From: Acanthaster planci
Lineage: Eukaryota > Echinodermata > Asteroidea > Valvatida > Acanthasteridae
NCBI RefSeq assembly: GCF_001949145.1
Contig: NW_019091512.1
Span: 599,167 to 610,605 of the forward strand
Length of the DNA: 11,439 nt
Direction: 5' to 3'
Shown here one piece after another: positions 1 through 9,209 of the stretch (the first letter of the stretch is position 1; each line of letters opens with the position of its first letter). A program made the translations under genes and the position numbers. The notes beneath the pieces are model-generated. The model worked only from the letters and a program-made list of their open reading frames with translations, searched no databases and was not told where the DNA came from.

Positions 1-1490
1 AAGTTCTCGGGAACTTAGGACCATTTTCCAACCGTAGTTTTTAGCCCTTCTGCTCTCACATGAAAGCTCAAAGACCCAGGGAGTTGATCCTGGCAAAAAT
101 TTACACAATCTCACCATTTTGGGGGCCAAACAATCTCCTTTTTCAAAAGATACTGCGGGGGCACTTCAAATGCTGATGAGTGGGCCAGAAATTCTTACTT
201 GAATTAGTGGTCTGCACCCTCTAGAGTAGTCAGAATCATCAGGTCTGGTATCCAGACGCGGATATGGCGATCCGAATACGGATATACACACTTCAAACAA
301 CACGTGGGGGTGGTGGCACACGTGCTCGTTGAGTGACGGTAGTACTGAGCGCACGGTGGTTGCTTTAATGCGCTTGTTTTCGCGACTTTGTGTATCATCA
401 AGACAACACGTAAGAAATTGAATTACTGGTACACCTACGGGATATGGAGAAAGTTCATTTTTTTATTCCACGCTTTCACATTATAGGAATAAAATTCATA
501 GGCCTAGTCCTTGAGACTGTGGTCTGGAGAAAGGGGCAAATACCATGTTGAGACCTATCAGGGGAGTAGGACTACCGACTACGATTAGACCCATAAACAG
601 GGCCCGACGAATATCCTCCTAGTATACAACGGTACGGAGGAGTATTTGTCGGGCCCTGTTTATTTGGCTTACGGGTGTAGACTAGGATCAACATTAGGCA
701 TGCCTACAGTACATCTTATGCATATACATAGCCCATTTCTGTGAAAATGACAGTAGGCCTACAGTATATGCCCACTTAGATTTGCACACATCTTGCAGAT
801 TGTGTATCCCTCTCCAGCAAGTCGCTGGGTATGATGATGTGCTCACATGCAGCTGTAACATTATTAGGCCATCACATGATATAAGCCCAACGTGGTCAAA
901 ACTAAATTTTTCTGAGTGCCCGCCCAACTTCACTTTGGCATGGTACTAACAACTACACTGTACGTTAGGCCTACTTTTCTGAAAACAAGTTTATACATGT
1001 ATATGTATATATATACTAGAATTTATCGACTCTGAAGAACTTCTTTCGTGTATGTGGGATTTTCAGAGATTCGTTCAAGTGTGCCACATAAAATAGGGAC
1101 CAGTCAGCTGCATTTGTGCCAATTTCTGGATGCTGTACGGTCGCTTTTAAATTTTGGGTTTTTAAATTTCATGACATCAAAATTGTTCATGTGTTTTAAA
1201 GCTTATAGTATTGTATGTATTTACTGTAACTGAATGAATCCATGTTTTTCAGCAAAGAGGTTTGGCAGTGATGCATGAGGAAAGTAAAAAAACGTTGAAG
1301 AGTGTCATGTTAGAGACTCAACTTCATTCGGGCCAGGCTAGTGCACTATACCTCTGTGTACGTGGCCCTACTCCGGCTAGAAACAAGTGGAGGAAGGCTT
1401 AACCACTGGGATGAAGCTCCCCGGCCGTGAATGGTATCAGCGACATGCGGGTATTCCTCAAGTGTCTTTTTGATAAATTCACCCAGNAGT
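1..1490. repeat. Tandem ~1.5-kb repeat unit, copy 1
   Basis: This block matches 1529-3037 in direct orientation over its whole length. Differences are scattered substitutions (about 8 in the first 210 bases by eye) and small indels. Both copies open with the inverted repeat AAGTTC-TCGG-GAACTT, contain the same long hairpin, and end in the same minus-strand coding-like stretch. The unit starts at base 1 of the window, so the array may continue to the left. After the shared CCCAGNAGT at 1482-1490 the copies diverge. Copy 1 then has 38 bases (1491-1528) that are not found after copy 2. There is no plus-strand gene in the unit; the open frames there are short and not convincing. It could be a tandem segmental duplication or a repeat family carrying the 3' end of an unknown gene. 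Confidence 0.9.
594..662. repeat. Long hairpin inside repeat copy 1
   Basis: The arms 594-619 and 636-662 pair as a stem of 26 positions, with one G-U wobble (if read as RNA) and one bulged base, around a 16-base loop. The core contains CAGGGCCCGACGAATA and its complement. In copy 2 the outer stem can be extended with TAGACCCGTA and its complement. In copy 1 this extension is weakened by two changes. It could be a fold-back element, an RNA hairpin or a small inverted-repeat transposon. The sequence alone does not decide. Confidence 0.8.
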
Positions 1491-1504
1491 CTGAATGCAG
1501 CCAT
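1346..1504 (-). pseudogene. 3' fragment of an unrecognised coding sequence, copy 1
   Basis: On the minus strand an ATG at 1504 opens a 52-codon frame ending in TAG at 1348-1346. One codon contains an N at 1487. The product reads like protein (LLGEFIKKTLEEYPHVADT near its start, ending SRATYTEV) and matches the last 48 or so codons of the minus-strand frame at 2893-3204. Only the first few residues (MAAFR) come from sequence outside the shared repeat, so the frame is cut off at the junction. Visible differences from copy 2 include several amino-acid changes (Glu/Lys, Pro/Leu, Ser/Leu, Thr/Met), which does not suggest strong selection on both copies. Family unknown. A chance open frame is possible, but its agreement with the longer frame in copy 2 argues against that. 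Confidence 0.4.
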
Positions 1505-1528
1505 TTTTCAAGTGGCAACCCTCAACTT

Positions 1529-3037
1529 AAGTTCTCGGGAACTTAGGACCATTTTCCAACCGTAGTTTTTAGCCCTTCTGCTCTCATATGAAAGCTCAAA
1601 GACCCAGGGAGTTGATCCTGGCAACGATTTACACAATGTCACCATTTTGGGGGCCGAACAATCTCCTTTTTCAAAAGATACTGTGGGGGCACTTTAAATG
1701 CTGATGAGTGGGCCAGAAATTCTTACCTGAATTAGTGGTCTGCACCCTCTAGAGTAGTCAGAATCATTAGGTCTGGTATCCAGACCTGGATATGGCGATC
1801 CGACTAGGGATACACGTACACTTCAAACAACACGGGGGGGGGGGCGGTGGCGCACGTGTTCGTTGAGTGACGGCAGTACTGAGCCCACGGTGGTTGCTTT
1901 AATCCGCTTGTTTTCGCGACTTTGTGTATCATCAAGACAACACGTAAGAAATTAGTCTCTAAGGAATCACTGGTACACCTACGGGATATGGAGAAAGTAC
2001 ATTTTTTATTCCACGCTTACACATTATAGGAATAAAATTCATAGGCCTAGTCCTTGAGACTGTGGTCTGGAGAAAGGGGCAAATACCATGTTGAGACCTA
2101 TCAGGGGAGTAGGACTACCGACTACGATTAGACCCGTAAACAGGGCCCGACGAATATCCTCCCAGTATACAACGGTACGGAGGAGTATTTGTCGGGCCCT
2201 GTTTATATGGCTTACGGGTCTAGACTAGGATCAACATTAGGCATGCCTACAGTACATCTTATGCATATACATAGCCCATTTCTGTGAAAATGACATGAGT
2301 AACTGAGTAACTTTAGTAGGCCTACAGTATATGCCCACTTAGATTTTGCACACATCTTGCAGATTGTGTATCCCTCTCCAGCAAGTCGCTGGGTGTGATG
2401 ATGTGCCCAAATGCAGCTGTAACATTATTAGGCCATCATATAAGCCCAACGTGGTCAAAATTATATTTTTCTGAGTGCCAGCCCAAGTTCACTTTGGCAT
2501 GCTACTAACAACTACGTTAGGCCTACTTTCCTGAAAACAAGTTTATGCATGTTTGTATGTATAAACTAGAATTTAATTTATTAACTCTGAAGAACGTCTC
2601 ACGTGTATGTGGGGTTTTCAGAGACTGGTTCAAGTGTGCCACAAATACGGACCAGTCAGCTGAATTTGTGCCGATTTCTGGATGCTGTCATTTTTAAATT
2701 TTGGGTTTTTAAATTTCATGACACCAAAATTGTTCATGTGTTTTAAAGGTTATAGTATTACATGTATTTACTGTAACTGCATGAATCCATGTTTTTCAGC
2801 GAAGAGGTTTGGCAGGGATGCATGAGGAAAGTAAAAAAACGTTGAAGAGTGTCACGTTAGAGACTCAACTTCATTCGGGCCAGGCTAGTGGACTATACCT
2901 CTGTGTACATGGCCCTACTCCGGCTAGAAACAAGTGGAGGAAGGCTTAACCATTGCGATAAAGCTCCCCGGCCGTGAATGGTATCAGCCACATGCAGGTA
3001 TTTCTCAAGTGTCTTTTTGATAAATTCACCCAGCAGT
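1529..3037. repeat. Tandem ~1.5-kb repeat unit, copy 2
   Basis: This is a direct copy of 1-1490, offset by 1528 bases at its start. Compared with copy 1 it has a roughly 20-bp insertion near 2296-2315 containing a doubled GAGTAACT. It has a G-run near 1836-1846 where copy 1 reads CACGTGGGGG, and a different short stretch near 1953-1966. Its right edge lies inside a minus-strand reading frame that carries on beyond the repeat to about 3204. This suggests copy 2 keeps the original junction with flanking DNA and that copy 1 was made by a duplication broken inside that frame. Confidence 0.9.
2137..2205. repeat. Long hairpin inside repeat copy 2
   Basis: This is the equivalent of the hairpin at 594-662. 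The core arms (2137-2162 and 2179-2205) match those in copy 1, with the single observed change in the loop. Beyond the core, TAGACCCGTAA at 2129-2139 is the exact reverse complement of 2212-2222. The second inverted pair is offset by a few unpaired bases on the right arm. Confidence 0.8.
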
Positions 3038-3204
3038 TTATCATGTTCAATTTGCCAAATGGTGAATTCCTGACCATCATGCCCGTTGATGAATTATTTC
3101 TCATCTTGATACCATAATTTTGTTACAACTGTGATTTGTTCAAGATCTTCACTGGCAGTGAACATGTACAANTGCACACCACATTTGGTGCGTTCAACTG
3201 GCAT
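2893..3204 (-). pseudogene. Broken minus-strand coding sequence, unrecognised family
   Basis: Reading the minus strand from an ATG at 3204 gives 103 codons before the TAG at 2895-2893, interrupted by one TAA at 3096-3094 and one N-containing codon at 3172. The peptide looks natural: LYMFTASEDLEQITVVTKLW before the stop, FINGHDGQEFTIWQIEHDK after it, then LLGEFIKKTLEKY and a basic, Ser-rich end. A further in-frame TGA and TAA lie just upstream of the ATG with coding-like residues between them, so the true frame may have started further right. An AG directly precedes the ATG and could be a splice acceptor. The right edge of repeat copy 2 falls inside this frame. I do not recognise the family. 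It could be a decayed host gene end or part of a transposon protein. Confidence 0.45.
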
Positions 3205-4375
3205 CTGTCATACGTTTGAATGAATCTGTTTTTAACATAAGAGTAGCTCTGGGAGCTCCCCTTAGGCTTTCATGCCTGTAAAAGTATGCACAGCGTAGTA
3301 TACCAGTAACGTCATTGAAAAAGTTTAGGACCACTCATACAAAATGCATCAATCTGAAGAAAACCCAAACTGAAAACCAATCATTCATGGCACCTTAAGG
3401 TGTATGTTTATTTTCAGTTTTTAACCTTCGCATCTTGGTTAAACAGCTATTTGACTACATTTCCGTGATTTGAAATGTTAACAGTCTAATGTTAAGTGTG
3501 CCCTCCTTTTTGCTGATGCTGATTTTTTTAACCCATGCTGCCTTGTAGACAAAATATACAAAACCTGCCTTTGCAAAAAACTTCATTCAAATGGGTATAC
3601 AGATAGCACTACTGCAGTGATGTTATGCACCATTCAATGAGACAATTAAAGCAGGCCCAGTGACAGAAATACCAATAAAATTCTGGGTGGTCTTTTGCAA
3701 ATTACTAGTTAATAGTATTCCACTGCCTTGCATTTAATTTGGCCACGTACATGTAGTGTGGCCACGAAGCAGATCAGCAGAGATACCAGGAAGTCAACTT
3801 ACATGTACATGCCACGTATTGTTCCATATAACTGGAGTGTGGTTTTCTGCTTGAGTCCTGTCTGCGAGAGTCAGTGATTGAAGTCTGAGCGTACATGTAC
3901 ATGTATTCTTATAGGTTCTGTTTGACACTGTGCTGGTGAATGCTAAACAAGCTGGGTTATTTTGGACCGTGTGACTTGGCCATTCCATGCTTCATTTTGT
4001 AAAAATTAGGTGTGCTCAATCCAACAGATTGTTTTGCTATGATTGTCATTTGAAGTTCAATAGCACACACTGCATGTGCTGGCCTGCCTACACATACATT
4101 GAGCATAGCAGCGGAGAAGTACAAGGTTTTGGCTAATCTGTGATTCCACAGCCCCCCAGCTCTTTTGTTTTTGGTGAAACTTTAGTTCATGGTTTTCAAG
4201 TCTTATTTAATTTTTGAGTTCGGTCATTTTTTCAAAAGATTGTTTTTTGTTTTGTTTTGATACTTACATGTAGAATTAGTGTGTGAGTCCCTATTCAGTT
4301 CCCTGCAACTTTGCAGTAGAGGTTTCTTCAGTCAGTTTGAGTTTCTCTCATTGTGATAGCTTGCTATTTTTCCAG
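3205..4375. other. Non-coding, AT-rich stretch
   Basis: No convincing gene was seen on either strand. The block holds several copies of TACATGTA-like words (for example 3748-3755 and 3892-3904) and T-rich runs near 4200-4260. Near 3298-3340 there is an AAAAAGTTTAGGACCA-like stretch of the kind seen near ends of some Tc1-like transposons. No matching inverted partner was found, so no element is called. Confidence 0.5.
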
Positions 4376-4481
4376 GTCTGCCTTGTAATTGAATGCACCC
4401 TATACGCTTGCATTGCATTGGCACACTATGATGCTGGACCCCTCACCTGCATACTGTATATCCATGGCAGATGGCAATCAG
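4376..4481 (+). CDS. Possible internal host exon (106 bp)
   Basis: The block is preceded by a pyrimidine-rich acceptor (GCTATTTTTCCAG) and followed by a near-ideal donor (TCAG then GTAAGAG). Only one of the three plus frames is open throughout, and the other two meet stops within the first 15 bases. The open frame gives about 35 residues, Cys-rich at the start (VCLVIECTLYACIALAH) and ending LYIHGRWQS plus one spare base. Spliced to the acceptor at 5144, that base completes an Asp codon and the frame stays open for a further 38 codons. No domain is recognised. No upstream exon or promoter was identified. The call rests on splice consensus and frame only. Confidence 0.35.
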
Positions 4482-5143
4482 GTAAGAGATGACTGGACAA
4501 TGGAGACATGTAAGTCTGAATATGACATCGTGCTAATGCACATACATACATGTAATTGACACCTGCCAACCCTTCTGATTTAATTGCAATTAGGCAGCTG
4601 TGGTGGTTTCATCCTCCACCCATGGAAGGGAAAAACAGAGAGGAAGAATTTTTTGGAGGGGGGACTGCAGGGGGGGGGGAAAGTGATGGAAGGTGTTATG
4701 TCAGTGTGTGTATGTGTGTGGGGGGGAATAACCTTTTCCCTTCCCTATAGGGTCAGGAAGATCAGGCATAAGTTGAATAATGTATCTGCTTCAGCTGAAA
4801 AAGTTGCCACTTGGTGCAGCCATCAAAAAATGTACGGTTTTGTGTTAATTTCTCTTGTCTTAGAGAACTAAATTAAAAACTGAAGAGACTGCATAGTGCT
4901 GGATGTTATACACTTTGTAGACATGATGACCTGAGAACATAACCAACAGTAAACTTGTTTTGGGGTATAAATTCCCCCAAAAGGTACTGATGAAAGCTAC
5001 AATTTAAATCTTCGAACTTTTTTTTAGCAGAGCTGTCCTTAAATTAACAACATGAAAATGAATATTTGTCTTGTAAAAAGAAACTTTTTAATTATAAATG
5101 GATGAATTAGTTAAATCATTTTATGATTATTTTAATTTCACAG
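4482..5143. other. Candidate intron with G-rich low-complexity tract
   Basis: This lies between the two candidate exons. It includes a purine-rich, G-run-rich tract at about 4617-4730, with runs of 6 to 9 G and a GTGTGTGT stretch. The rest is AT-rich. Open frames that cross it are products of the low-complexity tract and are not called as genes. Confidence 0.35.
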
Positions 5144-5262
5144 ATCAAGCCCCTTATTGTCATAATATGTACTCTTGGAGCATTGATGATGGTCCAAGCA
5201 AGATGGTCAGATTGTGGAATCAAAGAGGGCCAGCAGTCTACAACCTTCAGAAGAGGAGTTGA
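5144..5262 (+). CDS. Possible terminal host exon; two competing frames
   Basis: An acceptor (TTTTAATTTCACAG) precedes 5144. Joined to the donor at 4481, the frame reads DQAPYCHNMYSWSIDDG onward and ends in TGA at 5260-5262. It would then be the last coding exon, with 3' untranslated sequence after it. A second frame is open from the ATG at 5123 to the TAA at 5348-5350 (75 residues). It begins with a hydrophobic run (LIVIICTLGALMMVQA) like a signal peptide, followed by RWSDCG. In that reading this block would be a first or single exon of a small secreted protein, possibly spliced at a GTAAAAG donor at 5347. The two readings exclude each other. I recognise neither family. Confidence 0.3.
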
Positions 5263-5900
5263 GAAAAATGGTGAAAACTACATGTATCACTTTGCAAATA
5301 CTGACCTTGACCCTAAACCTGCCAGTTGCAGCATACTGCAGCAGATGTAAAAGCCTGGTGCACTATATCGGTGTTCCCCTTGGACTTTTTCTTCCGCGGG
5401 CAAGTGGAAACTTACTGTGACAGAATGTTTACTGGCTGTGTAAGACCTAATAAGATGCGCTGTACAAATCATGATGAAATTGGCAAAATCTGACAAAAAC
5501 AACGATAAAAATCACACGAATTTGCCCAAATCTGCCACGAAGACGACAAATTCATACAGGAAAAGCCCTGTTCACGATGTATGTATAGCTTTATCCAGGC
5601 ACGCCTCACTGTGTGCACACGGCATGCTGCTGTACTGTACGCATGGAGCTGGCGTCTGGGAACCATACAACCATTTTCTATGTGTAGACAGTAGTTTGTT
5701 TCGTATGTTTAGCATGGTCGCGGTCTATCTACCTTCTATAGGAACTGTTCCCATTAAACTTTTTTGCGCCCCTGCTAACTTACCATGGCTGCATGGAAAT
5801 CTTCCACAACCCTTTTCAGCCTGAGAGTTTTACATCATGATTGCGGTAAGTTGACAGGGATGTTAGTTTGCTGTGCATTCTCTTTGGATTTAATTTTGTA
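5263..5900. other. Left flank of the retroelement, no clear gene
   Basis: Nothing is supported beyond the alternative frame ending at 5350. A 117-codon open frame at 5471-5824 has no recognisable domain, overlaps an equally plausible minus-strand frame, and has no visible gene context. An ATTAAA at about 5755 could be a poly(A) signal, but short motifs like this occur by chance. Confidence 0.4.
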
Positions 5901-5990
5901 AGTCTTCTGCATTCACATACCCCTGCCCAGCCTACATATGCAAATTTTGCATGTGCCTTTTACAATTCGCTGAAAAGACTTGATTATGCA
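5901..5990 (+). repeat. Left inverted terminal repeat of DIRS-like element
   Basis: The core 5918-5990 (starting TACCCCTGCCCAGCC) matches the reverse complement of 10725-10792 with about four mismatches and one 5-base gap. The outer 17 bases (5901-5917) are absent from the right terminus but occur, with about three changes, as reverse complement in the internal region at 10543-10586. That marks the true left end. A 15-base palindrome, ATGCAAATTTTGCAT, lies in this repeat and is not kept in the right one. Confidence 0.9.
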
Positions 5991-6461
5991 TACTGCCCCT
6001 TGACCCTCCACAATGTACTTCGATCCTGCTGCCATGTTAGTCCTTCATTTACGGACATGGTTTTATGGCATTTTCTGAGTTTCGTACCTTTTACGTTTGT
6101 GAATTGACTTGATTCCTGTTACGAATAATTGAGCGATTTCTTATCTATTGATAAGAGTGCTTATTTTTGTATTTCCTAACTCATATTTGGCATATTTTCT
6201 TGTTATTTTCTGCCCCTTTTTTCTATGCTTTATCTCCAGGTTTGGGTTTGATGCAACGTAGAGTATTGTGTATGGCCATTGAACAGGGTTGGGCAGCTCT
6301 TTGTTCTCTGTGTGGTGCGAGCATTTGAATAACAACGACCCAACGCTATATGGGTCTGGCCGTGGAGCGGGGCATGGTGGGCTGCCCCGCTCCTTTGTGG
6401 TGTGGTTTTGCATTATCCAAGATTAACGGCCATGATGAGGAAAGACCCAGTGGAGTTAATA
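5991..6461 (+). other. Element leader, upstream part
   Basis: This is non-coding sequence between the left terminal repeat and the tandem repeats. It is AT-rich to about 6240 and then becomes GC-richer. GACCCA at 6338-6343 can pair with TGGGTC at 6352-6357, and a stronger hairpin lies at 6364-6393. It presumably carries the promoter and 5' untranslated leader of the element, but no promoter motif was identified with confidence. Confidence 0.45.
6364..6393. other. GC-rich perfect hairpin in the element leader
   Basis: GGAGCGGGGCA at 6364-6374 is the exact reverse complement of TGCCCCGCTCC at 6383-6393, with an 8-base loop. It sits about 70 bases upstream of the tandem repeats. A role in the RNA leader of the element is possible but is only inferred from its position. 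Confidence 0.7.
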
Positions 6462-6710
6462 GGCGGGGGTTAAGTGAGCTATGCCGCAACAATACCCTTA
6501 TCGCTGATGACTATTAACGGAATTGATCGGGCTTAGCGAGCGGTGCTGTAACAATGCCCTTTATCACTGATGACTGTACCTTACACCTACCGACTGGGCT
6601 GAGCGTGCTGGGCCCCAACACTACCCTGGGTCATCAATGCCCACTCCACATATCTACAGATCAGGTTGAGCGAGCTATGCCGCAACAACACTCTTGATCT
6701 GGACTGCCTT
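6462..6710. repeat. Four imperfect ~65-bp tandem repeats in the element leader
   Basis: Units begin at about 6462, 6525, 6591 and 6659, spaced 63, 66 and 68 bases apart. Each opens with a version of GATCGGGCTTAGCGAGC, followed by TGCCGCAACAATACCCT and a variable tail containing CTGATGACT in the first two units. The third unit is the most diverged. The units are too frame-inconsistent and stop-rich to be a protein repeat. Subterminal repeats of this kind could bind the recombinase or a host factor, or be a tandem expansion without function. Confidence 0.75.
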
Positions 6711-7205
6711 GAGAATAATGGGCTGTTCCTTTCTCTGTGCTGCAGGTACCGAGCATCGCTACCTACCACAGCCCGAGCCACTCTACTGACCGAGGGCCCA
6801 GCAGGGCTCATGGGGCGACGGTCCGCCATCTGCCCCCAGGCCCCTCACCGGCTTCTGCTCCCTGGGCGGTGCCCATTCGGAAGCCCGGACAGTCAACTCC
6901 TTCCAAGCGGGTAACATGTTCCACAACTGGTTGGCCACGCTCCACCGCTTCTGCCACGGGTGAGTCTGCAGCTGAGCATCCCCGTTGCATCGGATGACAT
7001 CGCCCCCTTTGGACTGCTATGCCGCCAGGGCGTTCGTCTGCCACATCCCATCTGCAGCTCTGGTCTGCCAATGGACTCCGGCCACCAGGCCACCAATCCC
7101 AGCCTTGGAATGCTCCTCGCAAGTAACGACCGACCATCCGGGGACGCTCGCCTGGCTATACTGCCAACCGTCCCGGTATCTGGCTCCCCCGCACCAGCGA
7201 AGACT
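6711..7205 (+). other. GC-rich region before gag, Pro/Ser-rich open frames
   Basis: The sequence becomes GC- and CpG-rich and is open over long distances on both strands, as expected of decayed coding DNA of this composition. The plus frames would give Pro, Ser and Arg-rich sequence, as in the amino-terminal part of many Gag-like proteins. None could be assigned, and frames overlap heavily. It may be the beginning of the gag-like gene or more leader. Confidence 0.35.
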
Positions 7206-8325
7206 ATGAAGTGCAAGGCCAAGTCATCTTCCTCCGCTTCTTCCGCATCCAAAGCTCAGAAGAAACGCCTCTCCGATCCGGATCCTCCTCCATGGGGATG
7301 GCAACCCTTCAGTCTCTCTCTGAGGCCTTCACCTTGCTCGCCCGCAAGATAGACTCTAAACCTCAGCCGGCAGTGACGGCACTCGACCCGTATCACCTCC
7401 CAGCTGTCCCTCCTCCGTTGCATGGGGGTTCTCGGAGGCAGAAGTGGTTTCTGTTGGTGACTCTCTCCGTTCGAAGCATAGCTCGGCCTCCAACTACCCT
7501 CTTCCGAGGATGACGACATTGACTCTATTGCCAGCCTGACTCAATCTGTAGGCCGTCACCGCTGCCTTGAATGTGATATGATCCACATTCTTGGGCTCCC
7601 GTGATCAGATCCTATGCCTCCAGAGCAAAGACACTCTTCGTTCAAGCATCACTCTTCATGCCTCAAGTCAGCTGAACCTGTCTTCCCAGAGATTCCTTTG
7701 GACCGCTCCTGCGTACAGATGATGATCGCTCTGGCGAAGGCTAAGCGCTGGCGTCCAATCCCTCCCAGGGCTATGTCTTATTATAGCTTCCCTCAAGAGG
7801 ATGTCTCTCGCTTCCTGCCCCGAATATCCCTGACGCTGCCAGAGATAAGATCTCGTCTGATTCTGGTAAACGCAATACCTTCGAAAGGACAAAGCCAACT
7901 TTGGCTCCACTCTGCTTTGCCTAGATATGACTTCTCTCTTCGGCCTCCGATGTTCAGCTTTCCTCGTCCTCTCGGAATATATTGCCCGGGCTTGCGAGGA
8001 GGACTCTCCGGTATTGCCGGATTTTGCAGCTCTTGCCCTGCGAGGGCTGGACGAGGGACTGTATTCTGTCATTGAACAGTTCATGCGTATTTTGCTGCTG
8101 GCCACTTCTAGCCGCAGAGCCAACGTGGTGGACAACATGCACATCCCTTACGAGTCAGTCAAGAACAAACTGCTTGATCTGCCACTTCTCGGGGACGACT
8201 TGTTTGCCAGGAAATTTACTGAGGTCCTTGAGTTGGGGGGGAAGCGTGTTGAGACTGCCAAGAAAATTTCACTCTGTGAACCCGTGGCTCCCCTACGCTG
8301 CCAGCCACCACCGCCACCGAGATGA
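7206..8325 (+). pseudogene. gag: Gag-like (ORF1) coding region, frameshifted
   Basis: Gag of DIRS elements is the structural protein that packages the RNA. The suggested start is an ATG at 7206, giving a basic Ser-rich head (MKCKAKSSSSASSASKAQKK). The coding trace then jumps frame: a segment with LQSLSEAFTLLARKID from about 7290, an acidic EDDDIDSIASLTQSV at 7508-7552, a block with QMMIALAKAKRWRP and FPQEDVSRFLP at about 7710-7830, NIPDAARDKISSDS near 7822-7864, and a last uninterrupted block from about 7870 to the TGA at 8323-8325. That last block, with YLRKDKANFGSTLL then SEYIARACEEDSPVLPDF and TSSRRANVVDN, ends in a Pro-rich tail and resembles the helical carboxyl part of DIRS ORF1 products. 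At least four frameshifts are needed, so it is a pseudogene. The exact start is uncertain. Confidence 0.65.
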
Positions 8326-8522
8326 CAGGCCGGTCCGTCCCCGTCTTCAGGTCGCTCCTTTAATCGCCCACTCTGGTCAGCTACTCGACCATCAGACTCC
8401 CATCGAGCTCCACCCCAGACTGCTCCTAGGAGACTCCAGCCATGCCTTGCTGGCAGGGGTTCACGTACTGTGTCCCTGGTCCCTTCGGGGAGCGGCGCTG
8501 GTGACTACCCCCCTTTGCCTTT

Positions 8523-9209
8523 GGTGGCCGTCAATCCAAACCCATCAGCGGCTGTCTGGACAATTTCATCGGGTTCTGGTGCAAAATCACTTCGGACAGC
8601 TGGGTCCTTGTTCCATCCGGGATGGTTTTCCGTTATATTCCCCCTCCATGAGACAAGTCCAAGGGCCTGGCTCTGGAGGAGATTTCAGCGTTACTTCGCA
8701 AGTGAGCCATCACACCGGTGCACCTAATTCAGCTATCCACCTGCTTCCTCTCGACCTTTTTCCTGACACCCAAGAAAGAACCGGGAAAGTGGTGACCGAT
8801 AATCAATTTGAAACCACTCAACAAATCCATCAAGGCAAACATGGCAAAGCGGTTTCGGATGGAGACCCTGAACATAGTATGGCACTCCCTACCAGTCTCA
8901 TGTTGGGCCACCTCCATAGATCTACGGGACGCGTTTCTTCATATCCCGATACACAGGTAGGATCGCAAGTTCCTTCGCTTCGAATGCTACGGCCAAACCT
9001 ACCAGTTTTGAGCTCTTCCGTTCTGCCTCTCCACCTCGCCAAAGGTCTTCACCCGAGTCGCCAAGACTGTCGCCGCCCATCTGCGATAGGGCGACGTTTT
9101 AAACTTTCAATACCTGGACGATTGGTTAATCATCGGCCGCTCTCTCAACGAGGCCAAGGCCTGCACTTCCCTCACACGCGACGTCACAACACCCCTTGGG
9201 TTCCTTCCT
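8523..9209 (+). pseudogene. Reverse transcriptase domain, stops in frame
   Basis: Reading from 8523 gives the entry segment GGRQSKPI...FWCKITSDSWVL, then FFLTPKKEPGKW and PIINLKPLNK, motif A SIDLRDAFLHI with its Asp at 8919-8921, motif B LPFCLSTSPKVFT, and the catalytic YLDD at 9111-9122 followed by WLIIGRS. These are reverse-transcriptase landmarks of the DIRS group, all in one frame. Six in-frame stops interrupt it (8649, 8703, 8793, 8958, 9009 and 9087). Several look like CGA to TGA changes. Motif B has Cys at 9024-9026 where Gly is expected. The frame ends abruptly after TPLGFL near 9206, before RNase H. The long open frame over 7982-9220 lies in another frame and does not carry these motifs. 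Confidence 0.88.

Noticed and set aside
1048-1233. 61-codon plus-strand open frame in repeat copy 1
   Set aside because: The equivalent stretch in copy 2 is altered by indels, and the peptide has no features of a protein.
3290-3340. Possible Tc1-like transposon end (AAAAAGTTTAGGACCA-like)
   Set aside because: No inverted partner was found in the window, and no transposase-like frame is next to it.
5471-5824. 117-codon plus-strand open frame
   Set aside because: No domain, odd composition, overlapping minus-strand frame and no splice or promoter context. The length is within chance for this much DNA.
5868-6107. 79-codon plus-strand open frame across the left terminal repeat
   Set aside because: It runs through the inverted terminal repeat, which is non-coding in this element type, and has no counterpart in the right repeat.
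6808-7252. Minus-strand open frames of 109 and 119 codons
   Set aside because: They lie antisense to the element leader and the beginning of gag in GC-rich DNA with few stops in any frame. No motif or neighbour supports them.
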